Below are positions 13,973 through 14,499 of a DNA stretch of 14,499 nt, one piece after another. The notes beneath the pieces were generated by a model. It worked only from the letters and a program-made list of their open reading frames with translations. It ran no database searches and had not been told where the DNA came from. Within the stretch, counting starts at the first letter, position 1. Every line of letters begins with the position of its first letter. The position numbers were made by a program, and so were the translations under genes. The DNA lies in the NCBI GenBank assembly GCA_019661855.1, contig JAIFWM010000011.1, positions 1 through 14,499 on the forward strand, given 5' to 3'. The stretch is from Candidatus Parcubacteria bacterium (GTDB taxonomy: Bacteria > Patescibacteriota > Minisyncoccia > Phycocordibacterales > SBAW01).

Positions 13973-14499
13973 ATGCCCAATCAAAAACCTCCCCGTCCTC
14001 ATTCTGGTAGTCATTCAGGTAATCGACATCCACCACGCCCCGAGCTGGGCAATGGAACCATGGGCAATGGCGACGAAAAGCCAATTCCTCCACTCGAGGC
14101 TGGCAATATTCGCATCATTCCTTTGGGTGGCGTAGAGGAAGTTGGCCGCAACATGACTGCTGTTGAATTTGGTGATGACATTATCATCATTGACTGTGGT
14201 TTTCAGTTCCGCGAAGACGATACTCCAGGCATCGACTACATTTTGCCTAACACCAAGTACCTCGAAGATCGTCGCGACAAAATTCGCGGCATGATTATTA
14301 CTCACGGCCACCTCGACCACATCGGTGGTATCCCTTACATCATCGACCGCATCGGCTACCCGCCTATTTACACGCGCCGCTTAACGAGCGTGATGATCAA
14401 GAAGCGCCAAGAGGAATTTCCAAACTTGAAGCCCTTAGACATGCAAGAGGTAGAGAAGGAGGACACTATTCGTGTAGGCAACTTTAAAGTCCGCTTCTT
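13973..14499 (+). CDS. rnj: Ribonuclease J, N-terminal 175 residues, cut by window edge
   Basis: RNase J is a metallo-beta-lactamase/beta-CASP nuclease with 5'-3' exonuclease and endonuclease activity in mRNA decay and rRNA maturation. After a His/Pro/Gly/Asn-rich extension of about 44 residues, the domain begins IRIIPLGGVEEVGRNMTAVEFGDDIIIIDCGFQF (46-79), an RNase J signature. Next comes the zinc motif HGHLDH at 111-116 within ITHGHLDHIGGIPYI. The ATG at 13973 has no Shine-Dalgarno sequence. ATG codons at residue 30 or 61 are possible later starts, though 61 would remove part of the domain. It lies 33 nt after the SBP gene. The family call is secure; the beta-CASP and C-terminal parts lie outside the window. 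Confidence 0.95.
   Translation, partial: MPNQKPPRPHSGSHSGNRHPPRPELGNGTMGNGDEKPIPPLEAGNIRIIPLGGVEEVGRNMTAVEFGDDIIIIDCGFQFREDDTPGIDYILPNTKYLEDRRDKIRGMIITHGHLDHIGGIPYIIDRIGYPPIYTRRLTSVMIKKRQEEFPNLKPLDMQEVEKEDTIRVGNFKVRF

Noticed and set aside
1..14499. CRISPR array, insertion sequence, integrase, toxin-antitoxin or defence genes
   Set aside because: Both strands were read; no regularly spaced repeats, transposase motifs or recognisable defence genes are present.

Overview
The window reads as ordinary chromosomal DNA of a small-genome bacterium, most likely a Patescibacteria/CPR member of the Parcubacteria type. This placement is inferred from gene content and habits, not from a database match. 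The supporting traits are: a giant membrane protein ending in TPRs next to murJ; an RNase P RNA with a stripped-down P15 region; a tRNA without encoded CCA; very few Shine-Dalgarno sequences; a secreted Ser/Thr-rich FN3-type protein; and a substrate-binding protein held by a membrane helix between secG and RNase J. The standard code fits. All 14 complete genes stop with TAA (11) or TAG (3), and none uses TGA.

Layout. Positions 1-5700 are on the minus strand. Read in transcription order they are a DUF1761-like membrane protein, a DUF192 protein overlapping it by 10 nt, the RNase P RNA gene rnpB with its own promoter and terminator, a 786-residue membrane/TPR protein, murJ, and the 5' part of lepA. 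Positions 5769-8378 are mostly plus strand: a secreted FN3-like protein, then a convergent YdeI/OmdA-like gene (minus) sharing a bidirectional terminator with it, tRNA-Ser(GGA), an unrecognised 147-residue protein with its own promoter and terminator, and rdgB. Positions 8370-11861 are on the minus strand: groES-groEL-lemA-htpX, whose last gene overlaps the end of rdgB tail to tail. From 11949 the plus strand carries secG, a membrane-anchored peptide-type substrate-binding protein, and the start of RNase J, which runs off the window.

How the genes work together. TPR protein-murJ-lepA joins a probable glycan polymerase/ligase-like protein to the lipid II flippase and a translation factor. groES-groEL-lemA-htpX is a protein-quality unit with a chaperonin and a membrane protease plus its usual LemA partner. 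secG-SBP-rnj links secretion, a surface binding protein and RNA decay. No mobile element, CRISPR array, defence system or biosynthetic cluster is visible. The most distinctive signals are regulatory or structural: repeated extended -10 boxes (TGn-TANNNT), some only 6-7 nt upstream of the start codon; an RNase P RNA without the tRNA-CCA-binding GGU loop, matched by a tRNA gene without CCA; and a lysine-rich tail on GroES facing an acidic C-terminus on GroEL.
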